From contig NZ_QGGZ01000003.1 of assembly GCF_003148825.1 (NCBI RefSeq), positions 434,001 to 498,000 on the forward strand: 64,000 nt of DNA, written 5' to 3'. Shown piece after piece: positions 33,901-41,942 of this stretch. The DNA is from Streptomyces sp. CG 926 (lineage in GTDB: Bacteria > Actinomycetota > Actinomycetes > Streptomycetales > Streptomycetaceae). The notes below the pieces were generated by a model that was given only the letters and a program-made list of their open reading frames with translations, searched no databases and was not told the DNA's origin. The translations under genes and the position numbers were made by a program. Positions within the stretch are counted from its first letter, which is position 1. The number at the start of each line of letters is the position of its first letter.

Positions 33901-34198
33901 TCACCTCGGTGCCGGTGGGTATGCGCCGCCGCAGGTCGGCGACGGCCTTGCGGACCTGGTGCGCCGCGGTCACCGGCGGGTCCTTCTCCCAGGTCGCCTC
34001 GACGAGGCGGGCCACGGGCACCACCCGTCCGGCTTCGAGCAGCAACATGCACAGGACCCGTTCCTGAATCGCTCCCCCCAGCCTCAGTCGTACCTCACCG
34101 AACCATCCCTCGAGCGATCCGAGCACGTGGAAGCGCAGCCTGCCCCCCGCAGGATTCGCGCCACGTCTCTCCCCGGACTCCGCATCCGCCCCCGGCAT
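30992..34198 (-). CDS. Large SARP-family regulator (AfsR-like: DNA-binding, BTAD, NB-ARC, TPR)
   Basis: The 1068-aa protein has an N-terminal OmpR-like winged helix (about 20-105), a bacterial transcriptional activation domain (112-255), a Pro/Ala/Val-rich linker, an NB-ARC ATPase (from about 350; P-loop IDGMGGMGKTTLA near 375) and C-terminal TPR repeats (770-1050). This is the AfsR layout, an activator of antibiotic clusters. A TTA codon (31034-31036) encodes Leu1055, so full translation needs the bldA tRNA. It diverges from another NB-ARC regulator and lies next to the metabolite locus, which it may control. Confidence 0.92.
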   Translation of the reverse strand: MPGADAESGERRGANPAGGRLRFHVLGSLEGWFGEVRLRLGGAIQERVLCMLLLEAGRVVPVARLVEATWEKDPPVTAAHQVRKAVADLRRRIPTGTEVIATDGPGYRVVVADDQVDLLEFDALTRAAGQALREGGRSAAAEALRAALALWRGSVLSGTGGPVIEAAATALEERRLAAAEQFFDLCLALGESGELISGLRALITQHPLRETLRGHLMLALYRSGRQAEALKEYGEVRELLVDELGIDPGPRLAKLYEAILRDSPELAAPERPAPVPVAPVRPVSEPAVPVEPVPEPAVAVTAASEGAAPEAPPRTEADREGEPGARTAPVDAPCTLPYDLPDFTGRAKELAELFDYVQDEGRAGDRYARIVAIDGMGGMGKTTLAVRAAHRLADRYPDGQLHIDLHGFTPGREPVTPTAALDGLLRTLGTPGDRIPEDLEGRTAVWRSKLDGRRMLLLFDNAVDAAQIRPLLPASPGSLALITSRGRLLDLDGVEWVSIGMMEPEDSTSLMAETLGTTRVAAEPGASAELAELCGHLPLALRIATARLRNRPRWTVRYLVERLRDEKRRMDELSSGERSVAATLRLSYLAMDEEYRTAFRILSLYPCAGTDVHSAAALLGTTVRDAEDALEFLLDVHLVQQPDIGLYTFHDLVRSFAQSLRGPATADDDAAAVERLLSYYMTTSDAACEMLFPGRERRPTGIPPYQGERPRFRDAEQAVSWFDREQAGLLAAVSLAERSGHDRYAACLSRNIGFHLHSHGQLDEFWSVGHLAVAAARRLDDPALLGISLANLGAACWKLGRFEEGLEVAREARDTAVRAGDRHTEANSESTIGLLLSMLGRYGEALPLLERSVTAARELGNPRAECESLTTLSTLYERWGRYQEAAAAAHRAIEIDRDLGYRSNEIMALADLAFAQVGLGEYAEADAGLKRARDLCDETRSPGDVALVLALSAQVAHERGDGAQARAFAERSLALGRTSGAPIRLAKVENVLGRLHMAWGEHQVALDLHTHAHKIAEPMSFRAEEASALVGMVQAAEALGDLPAAAGYRAAAEELFDFMGLPAHRRTY

Positions 34199-34371
34199 CG
34201 GACATCCACCCCCAAATGAACAAGACCCCTGGCCAGGTCATGTCAACCGGATCATAGGGGTTACCACTAGCAGGCGGTAAGCATCCGGTAGCAGATCAGG
34301 AAGGGCGACACGGACAGTTCATGGGCGGCCCGGAGCAGGCAGCACAGGAGCGAGTACCGAAGGAGCAGGCT

Positions 34372-35823
34372 GTGGGAAGACTGGAGAGACCACTGGCCCC
34401 CGATGCCGGACCAGTCACCGCGTTCGCCCGGGAGTTGCGCAGGCTGCGGACCGCGGCCGGCAGTCCCGGCTACCGCGACATGGCCACGCGTGCCATGTTC
34501 TCCGCGTCCGTACTCTCCGACGCGGCCGCCGGCTACCGCCTCCCGACCCTGCAGGTGGCCCTCGCCTTCGCCGAGGCCTGCGGCGGCGACCGCGCCAGCT
34601 GGGAGCGCCGCTGGCACGAGGCGGCCCGCGCCGACGGGGACGACGCAGGCGCCCGTCCGGCGGTCAAGGCCGTGCAGCAGCACCAGGAGAACGAGCTGCG
34701 GGCGGCCGACGTACGCGCCGTGCTGCCGCCGCCCTCACAACTACCGATGGAGGCTCATCCCCTGGTGGGACGGCGTGAGCTGCTCCAGCGGGCCCGGGCA
34801 CTGACCGCCCCCTCGTACGACGGACAGCGCCTCGCGGCGCCCCTGGTGATCAGCGGTCAGGTCGGTGCGGGCAAGACGGCCTTCGCCCTGCGGCTCGCCC
34901 ACGAACTCGCCGTGAACCTGCCCGACGGACAGCTCTACGCGAACCTCGACCCGGCGGCCGACGGCCGCAAGGACGCCGCCGGCATCGCGGGCGGTTTCCT
35001 GGAGGCGCTCGGCATCCCCACCGACCGGATCCCGAACGATCCCGGTCAGAGAATTGGCCTGTACCGATCGCTTCTGAACCGGCGACGGCTGCTCGTGGTG
35101 CTCGACGGCGTCCAGCACGAGCGGCAGATCCGGGAACTTCTCGTCGCGGCTCCCGAGAGCCGCGTCATCATCACCAGCCGATCGCGTCTACTGGGCCTCG
35201 ACGGAATTGGCCGGATCCGGCTCCCCGCACTGGATCGCGACGAGTCGATGGAGTTGCTCGCGCAGCTCCTCGGCGGCGACCGGGTCGGCAGCGAGCCGCG
35301 CGCGTGCCTGCGCCTCGCCGACGCCTGCGGGGACCTGCCGCTGGCGCTCAACCTGGCCGGCCGGCGCATCGCGGCCCGCCCCGAGTGGATGCTCCAGGAC
35401 TCCGTGTCCGAGCTGCTCGGCGAGGGTCCGGACGGCCGGGCACCCGGCCGCTTCCTGGCCCGGCTGCAGATCGGGGACGACGCGCTGAGCACCCGCCTCG
35501 ACAGCGCCTACCGGCTGCTGACCCCGTGGGCCCGCCTGATGCTGCGCCAGTTCGCCGGCTCCGACAATCCGCCCTCCGTGGACAACGTGGTGTACGAGTC
35601 CGCCGACGCGCTCGCCATGCTGGTCGAGCGGTCCGCGCAGCCGGTGGAGGACCTTCTCGAACGGCTCCTCGACGCGGGGCTGCTCGACCACTCCGACCTG
35701 CCGGGCCAGTACGGACTGACGCCGATGGCCCGGGCGTACGCGCTGACGCAGCCGGACCCGACGGAGGAGGACCCGGCGCCCGCGGCGGCGCCGGGCCGGA
35801 CGCCCGCGCGGCAGCCGAGGTAG
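34372..35823 (+). CDS. HTH and NB-ARC domain regulator
   Basis: The 483-aa protein starts at GTG 34372, six bases after AAGGAG. The N-terminal part (about 20-80; FARELRRLRTAAGSPGYRDMATRAMFSASVLSDAAAGYRLP) looks like an Xre-type helix-turn-helix of the Streptomyces kind, then an NB-ARC ATPase with P-loop ISGQVGAGKTAFA near residue 160, VVLDGV Walker B and a winged-helix end. Unlike the SARP it lacks BTAD and TPR. The 173-base divergent region (34199-34371) serves both regulator genes. Targets unknown. Confidence 0.78.
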   Translation: MGRLERPLAPDAGPVTAFARELRRLRTAAGSPGYRDMATRAMFSASVLSDAAAGYRLPTLQVALAFAEACGGDRASWERRWHEAARADGDDAGARPAVKAVQQHQENELRAADVRAVLPPPSQLPMEAHPLVGRRELLQRARALTAPSYDGQRLAAPLVISGQVGAGKTAFALRLAHELAVNLPDGQLYANLDPAADGRKDAAGIAGGFLEALGIPTDRIPNDPGQRIGLYRSLLNRRRLLVVLDGVQHERQIRELLVAAPESRVIITSRSRLLGLDGIGRIRLPALDRDESMELLAQLLGGDRVGSEPRACLRLADACGDLPLALNLAGRRIAARPEWMLQDSVSELLGEGPDGRAPGRFLARLQIGDDALSTRLDSAYRLLTPWARLMLRQFAGSDNPPSVDNVVYESADALAMLVERSAQPVEDLLERLLDAGLLDHSDLPGQYGLTPMARAYALTQPDPTEEDPAPAAAPGRTPARQPR

Positions 35824-35857
35824 GCCCGGCCGGGGGAGGACCGCGCCGCCGGTCGCC

Positions 35858-36835
35858 TCAGGCCGCGTAGGTGATCGTGACGTAGAGGTGCTCGTCAAGG
35901 ATCTTGGCGAGGGACACCCCGGGGCGGCCGATCTCGGCGCACAGGGCGGCCTCGTCGAGGCCGCCGCTCTCCTCGATCGCCGCACGCGCCCAGCTCCGCC
36001 CGAGCTCCAGGTGGCGGGCGAAGGCCGCCCGGTCCCGGGCTCCGTGCAGCCGCTGCGCGATGGCCGCGTCCCACGGCATGACCGAGTCGGGCCGCAGCGC
36101 GTACAGCGCCTTGGCCGCGGCGGTCGGACCGAGGCTGCGGCGGCCGATCGGCAGCGCCGCCAACTCCTCGTACGCGGCGGCGAACCCGGCGATCTCCCGC
36201 GGGGTGAGCCGGGCCAGCGGGGCGTGCGAAGGTGCGTGCCGCCGCGCCCATGCGGCGAGCCCCTCGCCGAAGGTGTCGGGTTCGCCCTCGCGCGGGTAAC
36301 GGATGCGGCAGCCCCAGGAGTTCAGCCAGCGGTGCAGCGCGCCGCGGTGCGCGGCGAGCGAGAGGTCCAGGGCACGACCGGTCTCCTCGCGGAACGCGAG
36401 CCAGCTCCGGTCCACCCCCGCGAAGCCGTTGAACACCTCGGCGGAGGAGCGCAGTTCGGCCAGGGACGGGGCGGGCGGCAGCGGCGGCGCGGCCGGCGGG
36501 TCCAGATGGGCGCGGGCGACCTTGGCGGGCACCACCATCCGCCAGGCCTCGGTGACCAGCTCCGTCAGCTCCTCGACGTCCAGGGCCGCCAGGTGGGCCT
36601 CCACCCAGTGGAAGCGCAGATCGGACTCGCGCGGCAGGAAGAACTTCTGCGGCTCGGCGGCGACGAGCGCCGCCCGCTCCTCCTTGGGGAACGCGAAGCC
36701 CAGTTCGCTCTCGTCCCGGGACAGGGCGAGATAGACGATGCTGCCGATCCGGAACTTCACCCGGTCCCGGATCAGGTGTTCCTCGGTCCTCGGCAGGCTC
36801 AGCGCGAGCCGCCGTACGTCGTCCACCGTCGCCAC
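35858..36835 (-). CDS. YjbR/MmcQ-like domain protein with extra C-terminal domain
   Basis: Starting at GTG 36835 (GAGGAG six bases upstream) the protein is 325 aa. Residues 1-115 match the MmcQ/YjbR DNA-binding-like fold (VDDVRRLALSLPRTEEH, VKFRIGSIVYLALS, FFLPRESDLRFHWVEAHLAAL). The C-terminal 190 residues (from about 135) form a separate helical domain with LNSWGCRIRYPREGEPDTFGEGL, LRPDSVMPWDAAIAQRLHGA, not recognised. It ends the leftward metabolite operon, 43 bases after the FAD oxidase start side, and may or may not belong to it. Confidence 0.65.
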   Translation of the reverse strand: MATVDDVRRLALSLPRTEEHLIRDRVKFRIGSIVYLALSRDESELGFAFPKEERAALVAAEPQKFFLPRESDLRFHWVEAHLAALDVEELTELVTEAWRMVVPAKVARAHLDPPAAPPLPPAPSLAELRSSAEVFNGFAGVDRSWLAFREETGRALDLSLAAHRGALHRWLNSWGCRIRYPREGEPDTFGEGLAAWARRHAPSHAPLARLTPREIAGFAAAYEELAALPIGRRSLGPTAAAKALYALRPDSVMPWDAAIAQRLHGARDRAAFARHLELGRSWARAAIEESGGLDEAALCAEIGRPGVSLAKILDEHLYVTITYAA

Positions 36836-36878
36836 TGCCCGCTCCTCGCTCGTCCTGCCGCCCATCCCGGCCGCCCCC

Positions 36879-38024
36879 TCACCGACCCGCGAGCTGCGGG
36901 GTGTGGACGTCCAGCGGTGGCCCGTCGAGCGCACCGAGGCCGATCAGGGACGGACTCCTGCCGATCAGCCGGTCGGCCAGCGACCGTGCGATGAGCGGCG
37001 CGAACTTGAAGGATGTGCCACCGCAGGCCGCGTACGCGAATCCCGCGCCGCCGAGGGCGACCAGCAGGGGGCCGCCGGTCTCGGCGAAGGACGAGTAGTA
37101 GGCGTCCTTCGCCGCGGTGACCCAGGCCGGGCCGAAGCCGGGGAGGATGTCCCCGAACTCCTTCTCCAGCTTGCGCTGCCAGTACGGGTCGGTGGCGTAG
37201 TCGGTGATCCCGTCCACCTCGCGGCAGGCGGTCGCCGAGGTCAGTTTGAGGGCCGTGCCCGCCACCGGTGGGATCAGCCAGGCGCCGCCCGCGGTGCCGA
37301 GGGCCGGTATGGCCGGCGTGACCGACCAGGCCTGCGACTGCTGCCGGGGCACCCGGCAGTAGAGGAGGGACTGGCGGTACAGCGTCAGCCGCTCGGCGAT
37401 GCTCGGCGGCAACAGGTCCCGGGACCAGGGGCCCACGGCCACCAGCACCGCGTCGCTGCGCAGCACCCGCCCGTCCACCAGCCGTACGCTGCCGCTCTCG
37501 CCGTCGACGGCGGTCACGGCGCGGTGCTCGATCAGCTCGATGCCCCGCTGCCACTTCAGCCAACCGACGCAGGCGGCGAGGACCCGTTCGGCGAGCAGCA
37601 CGCCCGCCTCGTCCTCCAGTACCGCGCCGAGGCCGCCGCCCAGGTGCAGGTGCGGATAGCGGTCGGCCAGTCCGGCCGCCGTCAGTTCCCGTGCGTGGCC
37701 GCCGGCGTCGGCGAGCATCGTCGCCGCGTCCGTCGCGGCCGCGGGCGGCAGGACGGTGAGGGAGCCGACCTGCTCGTAGAACCGCGTCAGGAACAGCTCT
37801 TCCAGTTCGACCCAGCGGTGGTGCGCACGCAGTGCGGCCGCCGTGGTCCGCGGGTCCGCCGGGTGCAAGGCCCGCAGGATCCGGTGCTGGTCGAAAGAGG
37901 TGGCTCTGCTGTGCGGGATGGGGCCTTGGTCCACGACCGTGACCTTGTGTCCGTCGAGCACGCACTCGACCGCCGTGAGCAGGGCGATCACTCCGCCGCC
38001 CACTACCGTCACCCTCGTCGACAT
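36879..38024 (-). CDS. FAD-dependent amine/amino-acid oxidase (DAO family), candidate hydrazine-releasing oxidase
   Basis: The 381-aa protein is a DAO/sarcosine-oxidase-like flavoenzyme: N-terminal Rossmann motif VTVVGGGVIALLTAVECVLDGHKVTVVDQG and C-terminal GGAGFAYAACGGTSFKFAPLIARSLAD cofactor segment. ATG 38024 follows GGGAGG. Family knowledge: in pathways with an amino-acid N-hydroxylase and a cupin/MetRS-type hydrazine synthetase, an enzyme of this family (Spb39 type) oxidatively cleaves the lysine-derived part and frees a hydrazino acid. Presence of those two partners in the same operon makes this the likely role. It is downstream of an ATP-grasp gene with 36 bases between. Confidence 0.72.
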   Translation of the reverse strand: MSTRVTVVGGGVIALLTAVECVLDGHKVTVVDQGPIPHSRATSFDQHRILRALHPADPRTTAAALRAHHRWVELEELFLTRFYEQVGSLTVLPPAAATDAATMLADAGGHARELTAAGLADRYPHLHLGGGLGAVLEDEAGVLLAERVLAACVGWLKWQRGIELIEHRAVTAVDGESGSVRLVDGRVLRSDAVLVAVGPWSRDLLPPSIAERLTLYRQSLLYCRVPRQQSQAWSVTPAIPALGTAGGAWLIPPVAGTALKLTSATACREVDGITDYATDPYWQRKLEKEFGDILPGFGPAWVTAAKDAYYSSFAETGGPLLVALGGAGFAYAACGGTSFKFAPLIARSLADRLIGRSPSLIGLGALDGPPLDVHTPQLAGR

Positions 38025-38060
38025 CACACACCTCCCTTCAGTTTTCGCATGGCCGACGGG

Positions 38061-39323
38061 TCAGCCGGCGAGGACGATCGTGGTCAGTGCGGCCGCCTTG
38101 TCGAGGGACTCCTCGCAGCTCAGGACGGTATCCGCGGCGCAGATGAGGTTGGCGTACCGGCTGAGGTAGCCCTCGGGCGGCAGCAGCAGCGTTGCTCCGG
38201 GCGCCACCATCACGTTCGTCTCCAGCAACCCCGGTACGTCCGGGAGGGCGGGTACGTCGACCGAGCGGACGGTGCCGTTCTCCGGCGGGTACAGGAAGCG
38301 GATCCCCACGGTGCGGGACTGCGTCGGGTCCCACACGGGGCGGACGCCGGCGGCCACGTCCGCGGCCAGCTCCCCGGGCTCCACGCCGGTGGCGAGGCTG
38401 CCGAGGTAGGGGATGAGGTCGCCGCCGAGGCGGGCGTTCACCTCGATGATCACCGGTCCGCGGGTGGTGAGCTTCACCTCGGTGTGGGTGATCCCGTAGC
38501 CGATCCCCAGTTCCCGGTGGGCGTCCCGCAGGACTCCCAGCAGCTCCTCGTCGGCCAGCAGCGGGTCGGTGGCGCTGACCACGTGGCCGGTCTCCTCGAA
38601 GTAAGGCGCGAGACCCACTTCCTTGTGCGCGAGGAACAGCGGGGACCAGTCGCCGTCGAAGACCACTCCGTCGATGCTGATCTCGGGGCCCATGACGCAC
38701 TCCTCGACCAGCACACCGCCCTCGTAGTCGCTGTTCCCGCCGCGGCTCGCGGCGTCGGCGACCTCGAAGGCGGCGCGGACGCCGGCCGCGTCGTCGACCC
38801 GGATGACGCCGATGCTCGCGCCCATGCCGCGGGGCTTGAGGACGACCGGGTAGCCGAAGGAGTCGGCCGTGGCGAGGGCCTCCTCGGCGTCGGTCACGTA
38901 GGCGAAGTGCGGCTGGGGCAGGCCGGCGGCGGTCAGCAGCTGCCGGGTGTTGTGCTTGTTGCGGCAGTTGTCGGCGCCCCGGGAGGTCAGTCCCGGCAGG
39001 CCGAGCCGCTCGGCTATCAGCGCGGTGGTCACCACGAGCGTCTCGTCGTAGCTGAACACGCCGACCACGCGGTGCTCGGCGGCCACCGCCTCGGCGGCCT
39101 CGATCAGGCCTTCCGTGTCGGGGACCAGGCGTTCGCGGTCGAGCAGTGCCACCGTGGTGGAGCCGCGTACGTACTCCTGCTGCCAGGTCGGGTCGACGGC
39201 GTCCAGGATCCAGATCGGGCGGCGCCTGGCGGCGCCGGCGAGCAGGTACTCGCGGTAGGCGCGCTGTCCGCTGCCGACCAGGATCACCACGCCGTCATCG
39301 GTCGTGCGGTCGTCGTCCGTCAT
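38061..39323 (-). CDS. ATP-grasp ligase A
   Basis: The 420-aa protein is a full ATP-grasp enzyme: FGYPVVLKPRGMGASIGV, VLVEECVMGPEISIDGVVFDG, and the metal-binding EVNARLGGDLIPYL motif. It has the N-terminal Rossmann-like half (VVILVGSGQRAYREYLL) of carboxylate-amine ligases such as L-amino-acid ligases. It should activate a carboxylate as acyl phosphate and join it to an amine. It is a clear paralogue of the ligase at 54661-55911 in the opposite operon. The start lies five bases after the YbaK-like stop. Confidence 0.85.
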   Translation of the reverse strand: MTDDDRTTDDGVVILVGSGQRAYREYLLAGAARRRPIWILDAVDPTWQQEYVRGSTTVALLDRERLVPDTEGLIEAAEAVAAEHRVVGVFSYDETLVVTTALIAERLGLPGLTSRGADNCRNKHNTRQLLTAAGLPQPHFAYVTDAEEALATADSFGYPVVLKPRGMGASIGVIRVDDAAGVRAAFEVADAASRGGNSDYEGGVLVEECVMGPEISIDGVVFDGDWSPLFLAHKEVGLAPYFEETGHVVSATDPLLADEELLGVLRDAHRELGIGYGITHTEVKLTTRGPVIIEVNARLGGDLIPYLGSLATGVEPGELAADVAAGVRPVWDPTQSRTVGIRFLYPPENGTVRSVDVPALPDVPGLLETNVMVAPGATLLLPPEGYLSRYANLICAADTVLSCEESLDKAAALTTIVLAG

Positions 39324-39328
39324 CTTCG

Positions 39329-39832
39329 TCACCTCGCGGAGTGGGTCAGGACCCGATCGCCGGCCGTCGCGATCGCCGCGAGCTGCGGCTGGGCGAGGGC
39401 CAGGTAGTCGGGGGTGGACAGGGCCACGGAGCGGTCCAGGCGGGCCGCGTTGAAGTAGATCTCTTCGGTGAGGATCAGGCCCTCGTCGACGACGAGGTGC
39501 AGATCGGGGTGGAAGCTGAGCGGCATCACCGTGCCGCAGACGCTGCCGGCCAGGCGCTCGGCGATCTCGGGGGTGGCGAAGGCCGTCCGCCCGCCGCCGA
39601 AGAGCGCGCCGACGGCCTCCAGGTCGACCTGCCGGTCGCCGGGAACCACCGCGAGCACGTACTTGCCGACGCGCTTGGTGATGCTGACGCGGACGACGAT
39701 GCACTTGGCGGCCTGGTCCAGCGGGTGACCGCGCAGGACGCTCGCCAGGTCGGTCCGGCCCTCGGCCACGTGGTCGATCAGCCGGTACCGGGCCTGATTG
39801 CCGTCGAGGAGATCGATCAATCGCTGGTACAT
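39329..39832 (-). CDS. YbaK/ProX-type aminoacyl-tRNA deacylase-like protein
   Basis: The 167-aa protein is a stand-alone YbaK/prolyl-tRNA-synthetase-associated domain: YRLIDHVAEGRTDLASVLRG, AAKCIVVRVS, VVPGDRQVDLEAVGAL, and GTVMPLSFHPDLHLVVDEGL. Known members hydrolyse mischarged tRNA. Inside a biosynthetic operon it may clear tRNA charged with the cluster's amino-acid-like intermediates, or process an activated ester. Its ATG overlaps the stop of the solute-binding protein gene by one base. Confidence 0.78.
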   Translation of the reverse strand: MYQRLIDLLDGNQARYRLIDHVAEGRTDLASVLRGHPLDQAAKCIVVRVSITKRVGKYVLAVVPGDRQVDLEAVGALFGGGRTAFATPEIAERLAGSVCGTVMPLSFHPDLHLVVDEGLILTEEIYFNAARLDRSVALSTPDYLALAQPQLAAIATAGDRVLTHSAR

Positions 39833-41610
39833 CAGAGCACCTCGCCGACGTAGTGCCAGTCCTCGGGATTGATCAGTCCGAAGGGGTTGATCGGAGCCAC
39901 GCCCTTCAGGTCCTTGGCCACTTCCAGGAGACGGAAGGGGAAGTTGGGCATCCAGATGACGGGGACCTGCCGCGCGATGTAGTCCTGGTAGGCGTACAGG
40001 TCCGCCAGGTCGTCGCTGACGACGGTGCGGGCGATCAGCTCGTCCGCCTTCGGGTCGCTGTAGCTGCCGAAGTTCACCGAGGAGCCGGTGGAGTAGAGCG
40101 CCTCACCGGTCGGGTAGAAGCCGGGGCCGTAACCCCAGCCGCCGTTCCAGTCGCTGAACTCCCACAGGCAGGGGCTGTCGGGGCCCGGGGTGCAGGTGGT
40201 GTCCTCCAGGACCAGGACGCTCGCCTCGACCTCGGTCAGCACGATCTCGATGCCCGCCTTCGCGGCGTCGGCGGCGAACTTCCGCATGACCGCGGTCAGG
40301 GTCTCGTGGCCCTGGGCGTACCGCATCGAGAACCGCAGCGGGGTGCCGGCCGGGATGCCCTCGCCGGCCTCTCCGGGGCCGGTGCCCTCGCGGACGCAGC
40401 GCGCCGGGGTGGTGCTGGTGTCCCAGCCGTTCTCGGTGAGGAAGGCGCGGGCCGCCTCGACGTCGAAGGGGTACGGGTCCTCGTGCGCGGCGGGCGAGAG
40501 CAGCGGGCTGTCCGGCAGGGCCGGGATGGGCCCGGTGGTCGGGTAGCCGTAGCCCTTGTAGACGTCGCGGATGGCGCCCCGGGAGTCGAGGCAGGACTGC
40601 AGTGCCTGGCGGAAGTAGAGCTGCTTGAAGATCTTTCCGGAAACGGTCGGGTTGTTGAAGTTGATCGGGAAGTAATGAATTTTGTAAGTGAGTTGGGGGA
40701 CGAGGTCGTAGTGCTCGCCGAGCGGGTTGGGCCCGCCGACCAGCGGGTCCTCGGCCGGCTCGGTGATCTCGTCGAAGGGCAGGAAGCCGATCTGCACACC
40801 GTCCTGGGCCTCGGGGCCGCGGCGGAGCATCTCGTACTGCTCGGTGTCGGAGCCGGTGGGCACCAGCCGGAACTCGTCCAGGTAGGGCTTGTTCGGGCCC
40901 GAATAGGTCTCGTTGGGCACCAGGACGGCCTCGCCGGAGATCCCGTCGATGGTGTAACTGCTGAGCTTCCAGGGGCCGTTGACCACGCTCCAGACGGGGC
41001 TGGTGTCCCAGCTCTTGCGCTCGTCGTTGCAGGCCCGCAGGTAGGCGTAGACGGCGGAGGCCTGCGCCGGGTCGTGGGTGGCGTCGGCCGGCCGGTCGTC
41101 GGCGGTGCGGTCCCAGGCCTTCGGCAGCGGGGTGATGGTGCTGAACTGGTTCATCAGCACCCAGTTGTGCGAGTAGGCGCGGTCGAAGGTGAAGCTGACC
41201 CGGTTCTCGGCGACCTTCTCGTAGCCGGTGAGGTTGTCCGGGAAGAAGCCCGGCGTGTAGCCGCCGAAGCTGTCCTTCTCGGCCTCCAGGAGGTGCATCC
41301 ACAGCATCACGTTGTCGGCGTCGACGCTCTCGCCGTTCGACCACCGGTACGGCTTGATGGTGATCGTCGCCGTGCGGCCGTCCTCGCTCCACTCCGGCGG
41401 TTCGGCGAGGCTGCGCTCGTAGTCGACCGTCGGCTGGCCGCCGGTCCCGTACCAGTACAGCGGGCGGTACATCAGGGTCTGGAACTCGTGCAGGTTGGCC
41501 ACCCCGTAGTACTCGCCCGGGGTGAAGGGGAAGATGAAGACCGGGCTGAAGCCGCTGGTGCAGGCCCAGGTCACGCTGCCCCCGCGGAGCGGGGTGGTGG
41601 GCGGGGTCAT
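39832..41610 (-). CDS. SBP_bac_5-type solute-binding-fold protein without export signal
   Basis: The 592-aa protein has the full fold of peptide/nickel ABC solute-binding proteins (LHEFQTLMYRPLYWY, WSNGESVDADNVMLWMHLLEA, FYPTGEALYSTG, DWHYVGEVL end). However, from ATG 41610 (GGAGG upstream) it begins directly at the mature domain (MTPPTTPLRGGSVTWAC), with no signal peptide or lipobox, and the upstream frame gives only Arg-rich translation of the overlapping gene. No permease or ATPase genes are present. It may bind a pathway intermediate in the cytoplasm, or be exported by another route. ATGA overlap with the preceding gene. Confidence 0.8.
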   Translation of the reverse strand: MTPPTTPLRGGSVTWACTSGFSPVFIFPFTPGEYYGVANLHEFQTLMYRPLYWYGTGGQPTVDYERSLAEPPEWSEDGRTATITIKPYRWSNGESVDADNVMLWMHLLEAEKDSFGGYTPGFFPDNLTGYEKVAENRVSFTFDRAYSHNWVLMNQFSTITPLPKAWDRTADDRPADATHDPAQASAVYAYLRACNDERKSWDTSPVWSVVNGPWKLSSYTIDGISGEAVLVPNETYSGPNKPYLDEFRLVPTGSDTEQYEMLRRGPEAQDGVQIGFLPFDEITEPAEDPLVGGPNPLGEHYDLVPQLTYKIHYFPINFNNPTVSGKIFKQLYFRQALQSCLDSRGAIRDVYKGYGYPTTGPIPALPDSPLLSPAAHEDPYPFDVEAARAFLTENGWDTSTTPARCVREGTGPGEAGEGIPAGTPLRFSMRYAQGHETLTAVMRKFAADAAKAGIEIVLTEVEASVLVLEDTTCTPGPDSPCLWEFSDWNGGWGYGPGFYPTGEALYSTGSSVNFGSYSDPKADELIARTVVSDDLADLYAYQDYIARQVPVIWMPNFPFRLLEVAKDLKGVAPINPFGLINPEDWHYVGEVL

Positions 41611-41942
41611 GTCCTTACCTCCTCCAGTGCGGACACGCCGCTGTCCGAGTGGGCTCCGTAGCGCTCCCAGCGCTCGTTGAGCCGGATCCGTCCGTCGTCC
41701 AGGAACTCGGGGGTGCTCCAGCACCGCCCGGCGACCACCTCGCCGTCGGCGAGGACCATCGTGTAGGCGAACTCCAGGTTCCCGTCGGGCTCCACGCGCC
41801 CGTTCAGCGAGCCCCTGCGGACGGGGCCTCCGTCGAAGTCGGCCCAGAGCAGGTCGCCTTCCTGGCGGTAGTGGCCCACGGGGGCGTCCTGGTCGGACGG
41901 GTAGCCGGTGTTGCGGAAACTTCTGCCGTCGTAGTCGATCAC
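41607..41942 (-). CDS. Small barrel protein of the N-acetylglutamate-synthase-annotated type
   Basis: The 111-aa protein starts at GTG 41942 overlapping the pentein stop by four bases. The sequence (VIDYDGRSFRNTG, GHYRQEGDLLWADFDGGPVRRGSLNGRV, CWSTPEFLDDGRIRLNERWERYG) matches a family of small lipocalin-like proteins often labelled n-acetylglutamate synthase without proof. It has no GNAT fold signs. Tight overlaps on both sides place it in the biosynthetic operon; role unknown. Confidence 0.65.
   Translation of the reverse strand: MIDYDGRSFRNTGYPSDQDAPVGHYRQEGDLLWADFDGGPVRRGSLNGRVEPDGNLEFAYTMVLADGEVVAGRCWSTPEFLDDGRIRLNERWERYGAHSDSGVSALEEVRT

Noticed and set aside
34199..34371. A short gene in the divergent gap between the two regulators.
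   Set aside because: No frame with a ribosome binding site and sensible composition; only a weak CCGGAT/ATCCGG inverted repeat was seen.
39832..41610. A complete ABC import system.
   Set aside because: Only the binding-protein fold is present; there are no permease or ATPase genes in the window.
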